Assembly: GCF_000005505.3 (NCBI RefSeq)
Contig: NC_016132.3
Span: forward strand, 25,224,501-25,288,500
Direction of reading: 5' to 3'
DNA: 64,000 nucleotides
Source of the DNA: Brachypodium distachyon
Lineage: Eukaryota; Streptophyta; Magnoliopsida; Poales; Poaceae
The notes below the pieces were generated by a model. The model ran no database searches and was not told where the DNA came from. It saw nothing but the letters and a program-made list of their open reading frames with translations. Of this stretch, positions 46,360 to 58,126 are shown piece after piece (position 1 is the first letter of the stretch; each line of letters opens with the position of its first letter). A program made the position numbers and the translations under genes.

Positions 46360-46460
46360 AGTATAACGTCTAAGAGTAAAGATTATCCCCGTGAAATAGT
46401 TTCGTCCGGAGTCGTGTGATGAAATAGTCGAGGCTCGATGTCTATTTCGTTGAAATCGAC
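46360..46460 (-). repeat. MULE right terminal inverted repeat
   Basis: The reverse complement begins GTCGATTTCAACGAAATA and aligns with the left TIR at 27379-27480. The element ends at 46460. Confidence 0.88.
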
Positions 46461-46469
46461 GTGAACAAG
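46461..46469 (+). repeat. 9-bp target-site duplication, right copy
   Basis: gtgaacaag, identical to 27370-27378. Confidence 0.92.
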
Positions 46470-48517
46470 TAAATTCGGCCGGGGGGGCAGCATGCAGCAA
46501 AGCGTTGCTGCAGGTGGGGCTAGCTAGGAGCGCGAGGCGGGGCAGAGGGCTGCTACCAACCGTTGGTTGCGCAGCGTACGGTGGACGCCAGTTTCGATTA
46601 GTTACTGGAGTACGGGCTGTCGTAGTAGTAAATGCTTTGCTGCTGAGACTCTGGGCTGGGGGGCGTGGGCGCCACCGGCGGTCGGCAATAATTTTCGTTC
46701 CTTTGTAGCCGGCTGCCGACGCATGCGCCGAGTTAGCGGTGCTACCATACGGAAGAATTCCATTGACGCCGCCGGTAGAAACCGTGATTGAGAGAAGAAA
46801 AGGTGGATGGGCGATGATGCAAGATCGTTCTAGAGAACCAAATGGAAGAATTGATTCATGTCAGACTGCATTGCATCGAGCATGGCGCAGGTACACGTAA
46901 TTTGCGGTACTACTACATCTTAGAGATGGGTCGTAGGTACTCGGGCGATTACTGCTACTGCTCTGCTAGGGACCTCGCCGACTGACCGACGTACGCTTGC
47001 ATTTACTGAGGAATCCCGTTTCTTGTTCCTTCCCCGGTGGAAACTTCATTGCATACACAGAGGGGAGCTACGGCACTCCTTTGCTGCCAGGTACTCCGTA
47101 ATCATTATCACCATTTAATCTTTATTAATCCCGAAACAAAACAGAAAAACACCTTGACTTTCCTGCAACAGCACACCCACGTAGAAACAACAGCAGAGAC
47201 ATACATACATGCGCAAGCTCATCCTCGGAAGAGACAAAGCAGCCTCGGAATAAAGAACTCCCGTTTCGCAAGCCAAGGAAGGACCCACGCACGAACCATG
47301 ACACCGCCGGCCGGCCGGCATGCATACATGATGCATGGGTGTCTCAATTCAAAACTCGCGTAAACTAAACACCAGTGCAATACTCTCTTTTTCTTTAGCC
47401 AACGAATTAGTATTTTCCACTGACACACCTCCTCCAAACACAAGAATCTAATCCCCCTCTCACTCTGCCCGTAATTCGTTCGCCCAACCACCACTCGCTC
47501 TTAATCTATCCTTTGCCGCGCGCACTGCTCCACTGCTAATAATCAATGGCCATGTTCTCCGCAGGAGGCAGTGCTAATCCTTGTCGACCCCGACCCCACA
47601 GCGACTAAACAAGCAGTCACAGATTTTTCATGTCGATAATCATCGTCTCCCATCCATTATAATTATCTTTCCTCCACGTTTGTGGACTTGTGGTGGAGGG
47701 CATGCACGGCACCACAAAGGCCATTTTACAGCTAGTGCATGCGCATGCGATGCGATGCGAAGCCCTCTCGCTGCAATGCAGGAACGAACATTCTTTCAGA
47801 CTTCGTAGCCCGCGAGCCGGGTGCTTCGACGATACCATTCGATTCCATGCTTTCTCCCCCGCCGGAAGCGTCAGCGCACGCACGCACGCCGAAATCCAAG
47901 AATTTACCGGCAGGGGCAGTAAAAAAGCTGCCTTTTCTTTCATTCTTTCCGTGGGCTCGGGCAGCAGCCGTGCGGCGGGTGAGAAGGGATGGAGTGGCCG
48001 TAGCAGCTTATCAGCTCCCTGCCTGTTTCCGGTTGCTTCTGTCGCCGGCCGTCCGTTGCGTACGTTCTCTCCACGACGCGCAGCAGCCAAGCAGCGCGTG
48101 TCTCGCATGCACGGACCCGGCTCCGACCCGTGAGCTAGCTGCGACTGAACCGAGAAAGGAGCGAACAGGGGCAGAGCCCAATTCGGCAGAGCCACCAGAT
48201 CGAGCTGTTTTGACCGGTATGCCCGTTTGTGCTGGTTTTTCCTTTTGTCACGGGTGCTTGTGTGATTCCCATTTATGTTTGCTGCTTGTCACGGTGGCGC
48301 ATACTCACTGCTGCGACAAAAATAAAAAGTGCATAGTCACTGTCACCGACCCTTTGGCGCTTGCTGGAGCAACGGTTGTGAGCGGGATGCTTGCAATGGC
48401 GAGTGTATTTGGTAAGGTAAATCCAGGGAGGACGCCAAATTAGAAAGTACTGCAGCTTTGGAAAAGAAAAAAGACACATGAAGAAACGAATGTGAACAAT
48501 CCAACGTATAATCGTTA
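46470..48517. other. intergenic, nothing recognised
   Basis: No gene was recognised. A minus-strand frame of 192 codons (47617-48195) overlaps other long frames in a moderately GC-rich stretch and shows no domain. Confidence 0.45.
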
Positions 48518-49228
48518 TACCATCTTCAGCAGTAGCCTTTATAAAGGTCTCCAAATGTTGTTTAGGAGCTTTTTTCTAAATTTTTGATCCCTTATTCAAT
48601 CTTCAGCACGAGCACCTATATTCCAGCCTCTATGTAGTTCTTCCATTACACTGACATATGGGGCCATCTGTCAGTGGGACATTTTCAATTTTTTTTCTTT
48701 CTATTGCCTTCTTCCCCAAGCCCGTACGAGAGGGAGATGTGCCATTCTTCCCCATGGAGGCTGGCGGGCCAAAGAAGGCGGCGGGCGCGGCCCTGGGAGG
48801 CAGAGACCGCGCGGCCAATGGCAGTGGAGATGGGCGGTGCGGCGGGAGGAGGAGATGGGGCCGCGGCGGGAAAAGGAGATGAGGGCGGCAAACCGGCTGC
48901 GCGCATGGAGGCGGCGCGTACATCGTCTAGCAGGAGGCACGCGGGGGGAGACGGTGTTGTGCAGGGCGGAGGTAGGCGGCGGTGTTGCTGTGGGCCGAGG
49001 GAGGCGGCAAGGCTGCGAGGATGTGAGGACGCGTGCGGGAGAAGGAGAGAGAGGGGGGAAAGGGATAGGGGCCTCGTAGGTAGCCCCCGGGAATGAGGAC
49101 TTGAGAGATGTTTCTAAGGGTCTTCCTATTCTAAGGCCTGAGTACGGGCCCTGTTGAACAGTGTTTTTTGGTCTTAGCCCCTAAAAACAAGATATGTGCC
49201 TTATTTAAGTGCCCTGCTGAAGATGCTC
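48518..49228. mobile_element. PIF/Harbinger-derived non-autonomous element
   Basis: The left end is taccatcttcagcag and the right end reverse-complemented is gagcatcttcagcag, so CATCTTCAGCAG is shared. TTA flanks both sides (48515-48517 and 49229-49231). The interior has a GC-rich block (48740-49080) with low-complexity frames and no transposase. Confidence 0.8.
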
Positions 49229-49231
49229 TTA

Positions 49232-49850
49232 GGAGCATAGGAACTATGTGAACGTTTTGTCATAATATGTCAAGTTTGATCAATTTTTGTTATGTTTTAC
49301 CACATATATTTTGATGAAATGTGATAGAACTTTAAAAAGGTTGATGAATTAACATAATTCAATAATTATGTGTCCGAGTTGTCTGCCACATCCATCGCTA
49401 AATCGTCATGTCGGTTCAGAAAAATAATAAAAGAGGCCTCATAGTAAAATGTGGTTTCAACTAAAGGTAAAACATGGCGGAAAATATATTTAGAGTGAAA
49501 ATATCATAAGAATACAACTACAATGTTTTTAGGGGAAAACTGAAACTCCCTATTTTCATGGCATTCAGCTAATCCCTGCTGCCAATCACGACTGATGCAT
49601 GTAAGCAAATCGACAGCAACATGGGAGTTCGTGCTAGCCGACCTTATCCCAAATAGACACGCTCCTATTCCCCTTTCTAAAATTATGTGTAACTTTAGTC
49701 TAGAGTGCCACGACTATATAGTTGCACATTTGTAAACCTAAAGAAGCAGTCATTTTTCATGCTACAGTGGTTTTGACTAGGAAGGAACAATTTCTGATAC
49801 AACCTAGAAAGGAAAAAATCTAATAAAAAAATCATGGGTACATCAAAGAA
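49232..49850. other. intergenic, nothing recognised
   Basis: AT-rich non-coding sequence without recognisable repeats. Confidence 0.45.
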
Positions 49851-49854
49851 CATT

Positions 49855-50360
49855 TTATTTTTTGCGGGAGAAATCCAGTTTTTTTATTCAATAAAGTTTG
49901 AGCTTCCAAAGTACATAACGATTATTCTAGGAAATTTTTTATCGCTCTTCACCCAATGCACATAGTGTATTACAGAGTAGTACAAGTGTGGAATCAGATT
50001 TCCTTTTCAAATAGAACATTCCGTAAAGAGGTGTAGAAAATTCTTGTCATTACAAAAACAACACACATATTGCAACCCTTCCACCTTTCGCTTGGCGAGC
50101 TTATCCTTAGCGAGGACACCCCTCAATAAAATACCAAGCAAAGATCTTGATGTGAAGGGAAATTATAAGTTTTCACTGTTTTTTTTTTGAACCGGCTGGT
50201 GGTATTGACCAAAGCTGCATATATACATGGACTTTACTACATATTGCTAAAAGGAATGCAAAGTTCAGCAACAGAAAATCCAGCCGATCATTTAGGGTAA
50301 CAATGATAATCTTGGCCAACATGTCATTCCAAGCCTCACGAGTTGTCCAAACGATCACTT
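49855..50360 (-). pseudogene. LINE ORF2 3' fragment (zinc-binding region)
   Basis: On the minus strand near 50140-50030 the frame reads LGILLRGVLAKDKLAKRK, then CCFC, FLHLFTECSI and a stop. This is the Cys/His zinc-binding segment downstream of plant LINE reverse transcriptases. It ends in an A-rich tail seen as T runs near 49860-49880. A separate T run at 50181-50190 followed by gaaccggctgg looks like the 3' end of a second truncated retroelement beside it. Confidence 0.6.
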
Positions 50361-51180
50361 CCTAAAAACGATAGTATAGGTGGGGAAGTTTTTGTCGCCT
50401 CATCAAATGTAATGTGGCTATTAAGAGCAATGTTATAAAGAGTTGCATATTGTTAGATGTTATGTCTAATACCACATCCTTCCATAATCATATCAAAGTC
50501 CTGTTGTTCACAGTAAAAGAACCGAAACCACCACAATAAAGGAATCACTAAGATTCATGTAGTTACAAACATGAATTTGTTTTATCATAAATAAATATTG
50601 AGGGACGAGAAAATCGTCGTTCCATGTGCGTGCATTTGTAAAATACTCTCTCTGATTGTCACGTCACGAAAAATGCCATTATAGATGTCGCCCAAACTGT
50701 CGTGGACCCACCCAAGACGACCACACAGATACATAACATGCAAAAAAATGATTTTCTTTCACGAAAACCACCGAGAAACTAAACATGCGAAAATGCAAAA
50801 AGCCGCGGCAAAAAGGAAGAACATGTCACAATTCTCAGGAGCACACGGACATACGGCCGGGCTGGCCCTGGGTTTTGCACACATGTGCTATACGATTTTG
50901 ACCGTCCGGGAGGAATTACAATTAGAGCAGGACAGCTAAGAGGGAGTTGGATTACTGCCCGCGGCCACGTCGCATATATAATTAGCGTCATCACACACCC
51001 TGTTTCCCCTTGTCCTCCATGTGATTCTGTATTCCCTTCTCTTCGTCTCCTCCCACCTCTTGCCCCCAACCCGGCCTCCCCCCTTGCCGATGATCGTGAG
51101 GAGCTATTACTACTAGCTCTCTCTTCCCCTTCTCCTCCTCTCCGCCATTAGCCCCACCTCGGCAAAACCTCCCCTTCCCT
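50361..51180 (+). promoter_or_regulatory. upstream region of the GT61 gene
   Basis: Non-coding. The proximal 200 bp (50990-51180) is C/T-rich, as is common in grass promoters and leaders. No intact repeat was seen. Confidence 0.4.
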
Positions 51181-51181
51181 G

Positions 51182-51188
51182 TATATAT
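51182..51188 (+). promoter_or_regulatory. candidate TATA box of the GT61 gene
   Basis: TATATAT lies about 165 nt before the ATG at 51353, in a C/T-rich context. Transcription would start near 51215, giving a 5' UTR of about 140 nt. Confidence 0.5.
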
Positions 51189-51352
51189 CCTCCTGTTCCC
51201 CCAATTCGGCCCCAATACTGCCCGGTGGTCAGCTCAGCTTTGCAGACGCGCGTCAGGGCAGGAGCGGCGGCGGCGGCGGCTCGCGAGCAGGGAGCATAGC
51301 ATGCGGCGGTGAAACCGCGGGGAGCTAAAGCCCAGAGCGAGCGAGCGAGAGG

Positions 51353-54300
51353 ATGCAGCAGCCGCAGCATCACAAGCCCAAGCCATCCCTCTCCGGAAGC
51401 TCGTCGTGGATCCGGAGGTCCCCGCCGCCGTCGCCGCCGCACAAGAAGCCGTGGGGCGCCGGGGGCAGCAGGAGCCGGTACGCCTGCCGCTTCCTGCCGC
51501 TGCTCGCGCTAACCGTGTACAGCCTCCTCACCGTGCTCCGCATCCCCAGCTCCTCCCTCGTCGTCAACACCGCCGATTCAGGTAGGCCCGCTGCCGCCGC
51601 ACCCCTTGCTCGATTGCAATTTCTCCTCGCTCCTCGCCGCCCAAAGCTTCTCCTGGATTAAATGCGTCCCCCCTTTCGTGCTGTAATTACGTTTTGACGC
51701 CGTCCTCCATCCAGAACGCGTGGAGCGGCGCGAGGATGTGGAGGCGTTCAAGACCCACCTGCCGTCAAACCAGAACAGCCTCGAGGCCCGCCAGGAGACC
51801 CGCTCCCCGGCGTCCCTCCCATGCTCCGCCTTCATAAACGGTGAGTGAGCCTGGTGTCCAAGTTATTCAGTTACAGGCGCTTGCTTGCTTTGCTTGCTTA
51901 CATAAGCCAGCAGATTTGCGGTGGTTTGGGGGATGCTAATTAATGGAGAATTGGTGATGCGCAGGCGAGGCGGGCGGCAGGCAGTCGGGGGAGGGCGTGC
52001 TGTGCTGTGACCGGAGCCACTACCGCAGCGACGTGTGCTACCTCCGCGGCGACGCGCGCACGGACCCTTCCACCTCGTCGGTGCTCCTCTACAACGCGCC
52101 CCGCGGCGCCGCCCCGGAGAAGGTGCGCCCGTACACGCGCAAGTTCGAGGGCAGCATCATGAGCACCATCGACGAGGTGACCATCCTGCCCGTGCCCGAC
52201 GGCAACGGCACCTCGGACGCGGCCTCGAGGGACAGGGACAGCCTGCGGCGGCGCTGCGACGTGCGGCACCCGGCGGGCGTGCCGGCTGTGGTGTTCTCGA
52301 CGGGCGGGTACACGGGCAACGTGTACCACGAATTCAGCGACGGGCTCATCCCGCTCTTCATCACCTCGCAGCGGTTCGCGGGCGAGGTGGTGTTCGTGGT
52401 GCTCGAGTACCACTACTGGTGGCTCGGCCGCTACGGCGCCATCCTGGAGCGCCTGACCAACTACAAGATCGTCGACTTCCGGTACGACCGCCGGGTGCAC
52501 TGCTTCTCCGAGATGATCGTCGGCCTCCGCATCCACGGCGAGCTCGTCGTCGACCCCAAGCTCATGCCCAACGGTACGCCTCCCTCCCCCCCAAATCCCA
52601 ATCCCTTCTAAATTTTCCAACCGCGTCACCATCGTAAAGTTAAATCGCCCACAAATTTCGCCGTGCCCCCGTTTTACGCTGCGACGTCGATTTGTTGGTT
52701 AGTTAGGGATGTCATTGTTCTGCTACTAAATCCGCATGGCCGGGCGATTGCGGTTGGTTTTTTCCGTTGGAATTTCGGGATCCGCCGCGCGTCAGCAAGC
52801 TAGCGGCGGCTTGTTGCTTAATATAGCGAAGAAGAACACAAAAAAGGCGTGTGAGGTGTGAGAATTCGCGCGCCTCGATCGAGATCCGTGCAAACCCTGG
52901 TCGGATAAATCATTCCCCCCAACTCAACTGCAGTTCCTCCTCCGAGTTTATTAGCCTTGGCCGCAGTTAATTACTACTTCTCAGAATCACCTTTTCACCT
53001 CTCCGGTTTTAGTAGCAGTACCCCTGCTACAGTCCAGTCCTTACTGGGTTGGTAGAATGCGATAGATAGATTGCAAGTGACGCATCCGACGTTCCACGAG
53101 CCGATCCGCTCGGTCAGCGAAAACGACCGACCGACCGACCGACCGACCGGGGCTGATGATCGACCGCTGCTCACTCACTTGGCGACGACACGCCGCACGG
53201 TTACACGGTACACATGACACATCCGAGTCTGTCTGACACCCCTCCGGCTGCGTGCGGGGCCGTCGGCCACCTGCTCGCATTACTCCTGCTCCGGTCCGGT
53301 GGCGAGTGAGTTAACGGCCATGGGCCCTCGGAACAGGGAGGCGGGTGCGCTTTTCTGTTGGGAAGGGAAAGAAAAGGAGGCGCCGCGAGGAGGAGGAAGG
53401 AGGAAGGAGGAACGGGAATCTTGCGGCGATGATGAGGCCGCCCGAGATGATGGCGGGGATTATTATTTTACGGGGAACGGGCAGGCAAAAGGCGGCTTTT
53501 GCGAAAGCTAGCGTTAGGAGGGGGGAGGAAAAGCGGGCTCGCTCTTCACGGACCCGATCGGCGCACCAGATCGGGTGCTCCCATCGCCGTCGCCGCCGCT
53601 CCTAGAGTACTTCTGTCCTGCCGTTTTCGTGCTCCCCGCTCCGTTTCCCTTTCCGTTTTCCTTGCAGACAATGTCAATGCGCTCCACTGCTGGGATTAAC
53701 GACGCTAGTACTAATTCACTGCCAGTGGGTTGGGTTAGTCTAATTGGGGATGCAGTTAAAGTGTTGAATATAGCAGCAGGAGTTCGATCACGGCCATCAG
53801 GGTACGCACGAGTTTTGAAAGCGGCTCTGGCTCTGCCTGGCTTGATGAGAGCAGAGAATTAAGTGTACTGGATTTATAAAATCTTTGGTCAGATTTGTAC
53901 ATCGACTATTTATAGGGAAGGAAATACAAGGGGGGCTCCACGAAGGCGTAGTGTGTACCTACCTCCACGCTCGGCTTCACAACCCAGTTGTGGTTGGGTG
54001 CACAGCACAGTCCCAATTAATCTGGCCGACCCCGTATCGCACTAATGTGTTCCTTCATTTATAGCCCAATAAAACCCTTGTACTGTCCGGTACACTCGTA
54101 GGACACGCACAGCCAAGATCTTGGGCCTGCTGTACAATCTAGACTAGTGCTCCTACTGGAGCAGTAGATGGTAAATTACTATTGCAGCAGCACGTTACCT
54201 GTGCAGAGCGTAATGCTAGTAAATTAGCAGCAGCGTGTCTGCAAACAGAATTGGAGATGCTGCGTGCCACATAGAATATTTCTAGTTGCTGGTCCGATGG

Positions 54301-57300
54301 ATCGGGCACGCAGATGCAGGGGGGGACGAGGCGTGTCTCTGCAAAAGTAATACCCACCTCGCTGCCGCTGCTTAACATGTCGGAGGCCAACCGCGCGTAC
54401 TTTCCCATATCACAGAAAATAACAGCTTGGCTCGGTTGGTGCTTGTGTTTCTAAATCAGACTAGGCGTTAAAAGGTCACTAGCTAGCATATACAACATGT
54501 GCAAGGGGCACTGGTGGTGATTCGAGTTCGTGTCGTAATTTTGTTTTTTACACCCATCCACGTGCGCCTTTTAAATAGCCGTCCCAGTTTTAGGACCCCA
54601 GTTTTTAGGCCTTCCTGTCCTTTAGCGATGAAGTTGAGAAGCATGCGGCACGAGGAGGGTACAGCAAGGTCATTTTCTTCTTCTACATTTTCATCGCCGC
54701 CTCCCACGAAACAGGCTGGAATCCGCCTAGCTAATTGTGGAAGCAACTGCGACGACAGCCTCATGCGTGCTAGATGGGTGGAAGGAAGAGCACGGAAAGA
54801 TAAACCCCTACGTTTCTTTTCCCTAATCTATGACCAAGAGCCGTTGCATCTATCGCTGATTTTGTTGGATTCCACTGGAGAAGATAGTGGGGGCATGCAC
54901 GGTATCATTTACTAGCATATGGCGACGATGATATGTTGTCCATGCCCTGAGCCTGACAGTGGTCTTAGGCAGCTGCAGGGAGGGAACAGTACCATGGCCG
55001 GATATGCACGACACGCATCGAAATGTTGGTGATAAGAGAGGATTATGGATTGTGGCATTTGACTAGGACATGTAGGGACTCAGAGGCGCCGGCCGGCCAT
55101 GGAAGCTGACTTGCTGTGCCTACGCCGCCCATAGTGCTAAGGCTCGTGTCCTAATCAGCCGCTCCATCCAGTGGATTAGTTGGTGCTGGCTGCAGATAGA
55201 CAGCATGCTCGACCGGCTAGTCTGATACTCGGACGGACATTGGCAGGTATGCCGTTGCTGTCAATGGAGCCAAAAGCACCAAGAAACATTTTCCTTTCCC
55301 TTTTCTTAACATGCCTGCCTGAATTGTGATGTGTGCGAGCGATGGTGGGAGGGGGAGGGTGACCAACGTGGCTAAGCTTGTTGGGACCCATGCGATGTGA
55401 GAGAGAGGAAAGGAAAAAGAAAGCAAGGGCGGTTAGTTAAAAACCAGATCACCTACCCAAACGGCTTCGTGCTGCATCATCCTTCCTCGCTAATCGCCCC
55501 CATGGCCTTTTCGGCCAAGGATGGTTGGACGAGTGGGTGATGATGTCTCTGTACTCTTCACTCTACATTCCCCCGCGTCACCTCGCGTACTTAGGTGTGG
55601 GCCAAATTTTCCTTTGTTTGCTTTGCTGGCTGGCTGGCTGGCGTGTGGGTCTCGGCCTAGTATATGGACGACTGTCAAGTGTTACCGGTTGCTGCAACAC
55701 GATGCATCCCGCATTGCTTTGCTTTCTAGGGTAGCACTGCGGTGCAGATCGACAGCCAATTGTAGAGCCCGGATAACCCCGTTTTCTTTTATATTACCAA
55801 AACAAGTGTAGCATGCAACATGAGCTTGCCGGAACGTATAGTAATTAATGGTAAGTATAATAATAAGATGGACCGACGATTTAGCTGAAAATTTAGTTCT
55901 GCTGCTGTCGACAGAACCTGTTCATGGAGTTTGGTGTTTTTATTATCGACTGAACCTGTTCATGGAGTTTTTTAGTGTTTGTAATGAAAGCACTGCACGA
56001 TTGTAGTGTTGAACATAAAAAAGCTCGATGGTTGGTAACAGATCCGAGCTAAAAAGAAAAGAAATGCAAGTAGTACTAAGTACTAACCCATACAGATAAT
56101 GCGAGTCTATTATATTCGGCTAAAGTAAAACACAAAGTTGATTAAAAGAAAGCTTATGAAGGTGGGAGAAAAATGGTGTTGATTTAATAATTGTGAGCCC
56201 CGAGGCAAAAGGCTCCAGATTGACCAAAGGCCGTGGAACTCTTTAATGAAAGGATGTGAGGACTTGTTGCTACGACAGAAAGCTCACAAAGAAGTCGTAA
56301 AAAGGGAAAGTGGACATGGGAGGGGGTGTGCCTAGAGACTGTAGTAGAGGGGTAATAATGATGGATTTACGACGAAACTGCAGTTGCGCTTATTATGCCA
56401 CTTGTGTCGGTGGATTTGCGTCGGCACAGCTTGGTGGACGCCGAGGTTGGATCTCAAGTTCTCAGCAACGTTTATCTCTGGCAAGGAACCAACCACTTTC
56501 TCTTACTCCTATGTTAGTACTAGTACTGGCGTACGTTTAGTCTCTGAAATGCATTGAAAATCATGCAAGTACTGTCACGAGTCTCTTGCGCAGGTGGTGT
56601 TTCTATACTCTCTACGGTAGGTAAATTAGATGCTCGGTTGACTTACTGTGCTCAGTGATCAGCATCCAAAATGGAGTAAGTACTATAGCTGCCTACGGGC
56701 TTGGATCTTGTAGCGCTGACCTAAAAAAGGGTCTCCTCTGCTGCATTGGGTGATTACGCCCACTTTCAAGGCGCATTTGTAGGTCGTCGATGGTTGGCCG
56801 GCCAAAATTCCGTCTTGGCGTCGCAGTACTCTCACTTTGGGTTGCCGATGGTTGGCTCTTGGTCCAGTGGATGGAAATGGAATAACCCCGTCGTGCCGGA
56901 GGCTACCACCAAGGCACGCAAAGGCGTCTTCGGCAGCGGGGCGCGAGCTGTCCGTTTTGTCCCCGTTTAATAAAGGCCCAAGGAGCCAGTCAATCTCGGG
57001 GTGCGACGCATGGATGGACCATGTCATAGCTGGATCTCGCCGGATAGAAAGGGGTTGTTGCTGTTTCCGTTTCCCTTTGGACGCCGTGATTTTAGCATAG
57101 CTTTGGTAGCTCGGGTAGGGTGTCATCCTAGACTGATGATTGCTGGTTTCCGGCCCAATTGGCTGCTAATTTGTGTGTCATCACCATCCTATACACTCCA
57201 ACTAGCTAGGTTGCTCTGGGCAGCCGAAGTACTATCTCTACTTTGTTAATGGAAACTAATGCAAGAACACAGTTTATTAATGAATATTAATCTCTGAAAC

Positions 57301-58126
57301 TAATTTCCAACTTCTAAAGTTTAGCTATAATCAGCATACTTCACATTTTCTTGCTTATGAGCACATCCATTGTAAACGAATGCAAGTGCTCAACTCTAAT
57401 AAGTTTGTACGCACGCTCGCAGGCAAGAGCATCAAGGACTTCCAGGCACTCCTCCACCAGGGCTACAGCAAGGCGCCGGCGTCGTCTTCCTCGGCGCCGG
57501 TTCCCCTACCCCTGGTCCCGCTCTCCCGGCCGTGCCTCGACCACGCGACGACGAAGGCCGCCAAGCCCAAGATGCTCATCTTCATCCGCAAGCAGAACCG
57601 CGTGATCCTGAACCTGCCCCACGTCGTCACGGCGTGCCGACGGGCCGGGTTCGCGCCGCACGTGATGAACCTGCGCCGCCAGACGCCGCTCCCCGTCATC
57701 CACGCGGCGCTGGCCTCGGCGGACGCCATGGTGGCCGTGCACGGGGCCGCGGTGACCCACTTCCTCTTCATGCGGCCCGGTACCGTGCTGCTCCAGATCG
57801 TGCCCGTGGGCCTCGACTGGGCCGCCGAGTCCTTCTACGGCAAGCCGGCCCAGCAGCTCGGGCTCGAGTACCTCGAGTACAAGGTGGCGCCCGAGGAGAG
57901 CTCTCTCGCCGCCGAGTACGGCCTGGATAGCACCGTTGTGCGGGACCCCTCTGTTATCAGCAGCCGCGGCTGGTGGGAGATGAAGAAGGTGTACATGGAC
58001 CGGCAGAACGTCACCGTGGGCATCAAGAGGTTCGGCGAGCTGCTCCGGGCAGCCAAGCTGCACCTCAAGAACGCCACGGCGTGCGCCAACAGCAATGGCA
58101 ATGGCAAGGCAGCCGCGGTGAGGTAG
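51353..58126 (+). CDS. glycosyltransferase family 61 protein, Golgi type II
   Basis: Four exons (51353-51581, 51715-51840, 51965-52573, 57423-58126) join in frame into 555 residues. A short basic cytosolic tail precedes one membrane span at about residues 46-64 (FLPLLALTVYSLLTVL) and a stem, the usual Golgi type II layout. The DUF563/GT61 domain shows CCDRSHYRSDVCYLRGD, YTGNVYHEF, LMPNGKSIKDFQALL, KQNRVILN, HGAAVTHFLFMRPGTVLLQI and the EESSL motif near the end. Three N-glycosylation sequons (NGT, NVT, NAT) are visible. GT61 enzymes transfer xylose, arabinose or GlcNAc to xylan or glycoproteins. The CDRSH...GD signature fits a MUCI21-like clade better than the arabinosyltransferase (XAT) clade, but the donor cannot be read from sequence. 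The splice phases are consistent and no defects were seen. Confidence 0.88.
52574..57422 (+). other. 4.85-kb third intron of the GT61 gene
   Basis: Begins gtacgc and ends ctcgcag. It contains a (GACC)6 microsatellite at 53124-53150 and a 19-bp direct repeat (gaacctgttcatggagttt at about 55914 and 55952). No intact transposon ends or coding domain were recognised. The many short open frames are not supported. Confidence 0.65.
53124..53150. repeat. (GACC)6 microsatellite
   Basis: Six uninterrupted gacc units in the long GT61 intron. Confidence 0.9.

Larger units (their letters stand above)
27379..46460. mobile_element. 19.1-kb Mutator-like element (MULE) with several genes
   Basis: Both ends begin, reading inwards, with GTCGATTTCAAC and stay alignable for about 100 bp, including aaactatttca and ggataa stretches. 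A perfect 9-bp duplication flanks the element, the hallmark of Mutator insertion. Inside are a PMD gene (+), a coiled-coil gene (-), a DUF4283-like gene (-), a small predicted membrane protein gene (+) and a MURA transposase gene (-), with blocks of GGCG-type hairpins between them. Later insertions are a Tourist MITE, a truncated retroelement with LTR, and a second LTR. Without these the element would be about 11-12 kb. Decay in MURA and PMD suggests that this copy is no longer autonomous. Confidence 0.9.

Noticed and set aside
47617..48195. A 192-codon minus-strand frame upstream of the GT61 gene
   Set aside because: It overlaps long plus-strand frames, has no recognisable domain or splice partner and sits in moderately GC-rich intergenic DNA.
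51353..58126. Naming the GT61 gene as a xylan arabinosyltransferase (XAT)
   Set aside because: The CDRSH...YLRGD signature differs from the XAT-type signature I remember. Clade and donor sugar cannot be settled without a tree or assay.
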